DNA of 5,703 bases from Clostridiales bacterium (GTDB taxonomy: Bacteria > Bacillota > Clostridia > Peptostreptococcales > Anaerovoracaceae). The DNA lies in NCBI GenBank assembly GCA_012515135.1, contig JAAYYX010000213.1:1-5703 (forward strand). The letters run 5' to 3'. Under the pieces are notes generated by a model. The model was not told the DNA's origin and made no database searches. It worked only from the letters and a program-made list of their open reading frames with translations. This document shows positions 5,029-5,703 of this stretch, in pieces. A program made the position numbers and the translations under genes. Positions within the stretch are counted from its first letter, which is position 1, and each line of letters opens with the position of its first letter.

Positions 5029-5358
5029 ATGGGTTTTGTAAAAGTAGCAGATACTTCAGAACTGACCAGCGGCAGTAAAAAAAAGATTTTTGTCGGGGAC
5101 AAAGTCATTCTTTTATCCAATGTGGATGGCAGTTATTACGCGATTTCCGACAAATGCCCGCATATGGGTGGATCCCTTGGCGAAGGTGTGCTCAAGGACG
5201 GGATCATAACATGCCCCAAACATGGTGCCAAATTCGACGTAAAAACCGGCAAAGCCGTAGGAGAAGCCAAAATGCTCCTATTGAAAATCAAGGTAAAAGA
5301 CAGCGCAGTTTTTCCTCTGAAAATAGAGGGGAGCGACATATTTGTTGAAATAGATTGA
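5029..5358 (+). CDS. Rieske-type [2Fe-2S] ferredoxin
   Basis: A 109-residue soluble single-domain Rieske protein, the usual size for free-standing Rieske ferredoxins (BphF- or NirD-like). The cluster motifs are complete: CPHMGGSLGEG (Cys43, His45) and CPKHGAKFD (Cys62, His65), so two Cys and two His hold the [2Fe-2S] cluster; the segment between has the normal length. There is no signal peptide or membrane anchor, so it is cytoplasmic. Free Rieske ferredoxins pass electrons to oxygenases or other oxidoreductases, but no such enzyme is encoded here. Its neighbour upstream in the likely operon is the ferritin-like protein, which suggests, as inference only, that it moves electrons to or from the iron centre, much as the bacterioferritin-associated ferredoxin does for bacterioferritin. 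Start firm from the strong ribosome binding site. Confidence 0.93.
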   Translation: MGFVKVADTSELTSGSKKKIFVGDKVILLSNVDGSYYAISDKCPHMGGSLGEGVLKDGIITCPKHGAKFDVKTGKAVGEAKMLLLKIKVKDSAVFPLKIEGSDIFVEID

Positions 5359-5391
5359 GATTTTCATATAAAAAGGAAACTCATGAAAATC
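5359..5391 (+). repeat. Inverted repeat directly after the Rieske stop codon
   Basis: GATTTTCAT (5359-5367) and ATGAAAATC (5383-5391) are perfect 9-bp complements around a 15-nt loop. There is no T run on either side, so it is not a standard terminator, though it could stabilise or end the operon mRNA. The right arm includes an ATG that follows AAGGAA. Confidence 0.6.
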
Positions 5392-5403
5392 AAATACAGC
5401 ATC

Positions 5404-5464
5404 AAAAAATACGGCAAGCAGACTTGACCAGCATTAGGGACAAGTAAACACTGTTTGCCGTATT
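5404..5464 (-). terminator. Long stem-loop with a T run on the minus strand, possible terminator
   Basis: AATACGGCAAGCAG (5408-5421) pairs with CTGTTTGCCGTATT (5451-5464) over 14 positions, one of them a G-T pair; ACTTG (5422-5426) and CAAGT (5441-5445) add an inner stem. Read on the minus strand the structure ends in six T residues (A6 at 5404-5409). On the plus strand no T run follows. No minus-strand gene upstream of it is visible, so its purpose is unclear; it may block antisense transcription or end plus-strand readthrough by structure alone. Confidence 0.45.
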
Positions 5465-5632
5465 ATAATGCCCTCAAAGAAGTTTTAGAGTATGGAAAAG
5501 ACGGAATTCTTTTTATAGGTCAAAAGAAGGAGGTGAAAAGAAATAACATCAGGGTCAAATTCCATGCCATCAAAATAAGGAGGCATGATAAAAAGTAAAC
5601 GGTAGGCAATACGAGTGCTCTTGATGCTGTTG

Positions 5633-5638
5633 TATAAT
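5633..5638 (+). promoter_or_regulatory. Consensus -10 box, probable promoter of the leader at the right edge
   Basis: A perfect TATAAT preceded by TTG. No clear -35 box lies 16-18 bp upstream. The expected transcription start is near 5645, just before the candidate T-box leader, which supports the call by position. Confidence 0.4.
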
Positions 5639-5649
5639 ATTTATAACAG

Positions 5650-5703
5650 TGAGACAGAGTAGATACTAATTCGTCATAATTGATGATCCGCAGAGGTCTT
5701 GAA
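5650..5703 (+). ncRNA. Candidate T-box leader, 5' part of stem I only
   Basis: GAGACAGAGTAGATACTAAT with the AGTA element at 5658-5661, followed about 29 nt later by CGCAGAGGTC (CAGAG at 5691-5695), resembles the start of T-box stem I in Firmicutes, where an AGAGTAG-like bulge is followed by a CAGAGAG-like element. The window ends before the specifier loop and antiterminator, so the amino acid and the regulated gene cannot be read. T-box RNAs sense uncharged tRNA and control aminoacyl-tRNA synthetase, amino-acid biosynthesis or transport genes. The call rests on pattern memory only. Confidence 0.4.

Larger units (their letters stand above)
5359..5632. other. Intergenic stretch without a convincing gene; several RNA-like structures
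   Basis: No protein gene can be supported here on either strand. The stretch holds the inverted repeat after the Rieske gene, a second and longer one at 5404-5464, two strong Shine-Dalgarno-like sequences (AAGGAGGTG at 5527-5535 and AAGGAGG at 5577-5583) without a start codon at a usable distance, and a small hairpin CATGCC/GGCATG (5563-5568, 5582-5587) that overlaps the second one. A plus-strand frame of 56 codons (5428-5595, stop TAA 5596-5598) is open but has no start with a ribosome binding site and resembles nothing I know. It may be decayed sequence or a structured RNA. Confidence 0.5.

Noticed and set aside
5136..5348. Two overlapping frames, one on each strand, inside the Rieske gene
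   Set aside because: They are shadows of a gene with complete Rieske cluster motifs.
5424..5469. Promoter made of TTGACC (5424-5429) and TATAAT (5464-5469)
   Set aside because: The boxes are 34 bp apart, double the usable spacing, and no -35 box lies at the right distance.
5480..5640. Minus-strand frame of about 50 codons with a short hydrophobic-looking end
   Set aside because: No ribosome binding site, no good start, no resemblance to a known family or small toxin.

Overview
The window (5,703 bp, moderate-to-low GC) looks chromosomal and comes from a Gram-positive, anaerobic Firmicute, most likely a member of the class Clostridia. The signs are strong AGGAGG-type ribosome binding sites, A/T-rich sigma-A-type promoters, a DagK-type lipid kinase, an M29 aminopeptidase, a GH73 peptidoglycan hydrolase with a membrane-anchored cohesin-like protein, and a short ferritin-like protein of the encapsulated-ferritin type. 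I could not fix the genus. I see no transposase, CRISPR array or phage gene.

Layout. (1) 1-1162, plus strand: the 3' end of a cell-wall glucosaminidase gene followed 22 bp later by a small secreted, membrane-anchored cohesin-like protein, closed by a hairpin that can terminate in both directions. (2) 1236-2345, minus strand: an M29 metallo-aminopeptidase with a TTG start, its own promoter and the shared terminator, so a single-gene unit. (3) 2475-3452, plus strand: a diacylglycerol-kinase-type lipid kinase whose promoter lies so close to the ATG that the mRNA is predicted to be leaderless. (4) 3465-4280, minus strand: a DapF-fold, two-cysteine, cofactor-independent amino-acid racemase or epimerase that resembles CntK-type histidine racemases more than true DapF. 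(5) 4429-4517: tRNA-Ser(CGA), followed by a long hairpin. (6) 4685-5358, plus strand: a likely two-gene operon of an EncFtn-like ferritin-fold protein and a Rieske [2Fe-2S] ferredoxin, behind an extended -10 promoter. (7) 5359-5703: no convincing protein gene. It holds several inverted repeats, two Shine-Dalgarno-like sequences without start codons, a consensus -10 box, and at the right edge what looks like the first part of a T-box leader for a gene beyond the window.

The genes are mostly independent housekeeping or surface functions in alternating orientation, each with its own signals. The one pair that suggests joint function is ferritin-like plus Rieske: an iron-oxidising or iron-storing protein beside a small electron carrier, which could form an iron storage/release or oxygen-defence module. 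The least explained pieces are the lone CntK-like racemase without opine-synthesis partners, the leaderless kinase transcript, and the structured intergenic region at the right end.
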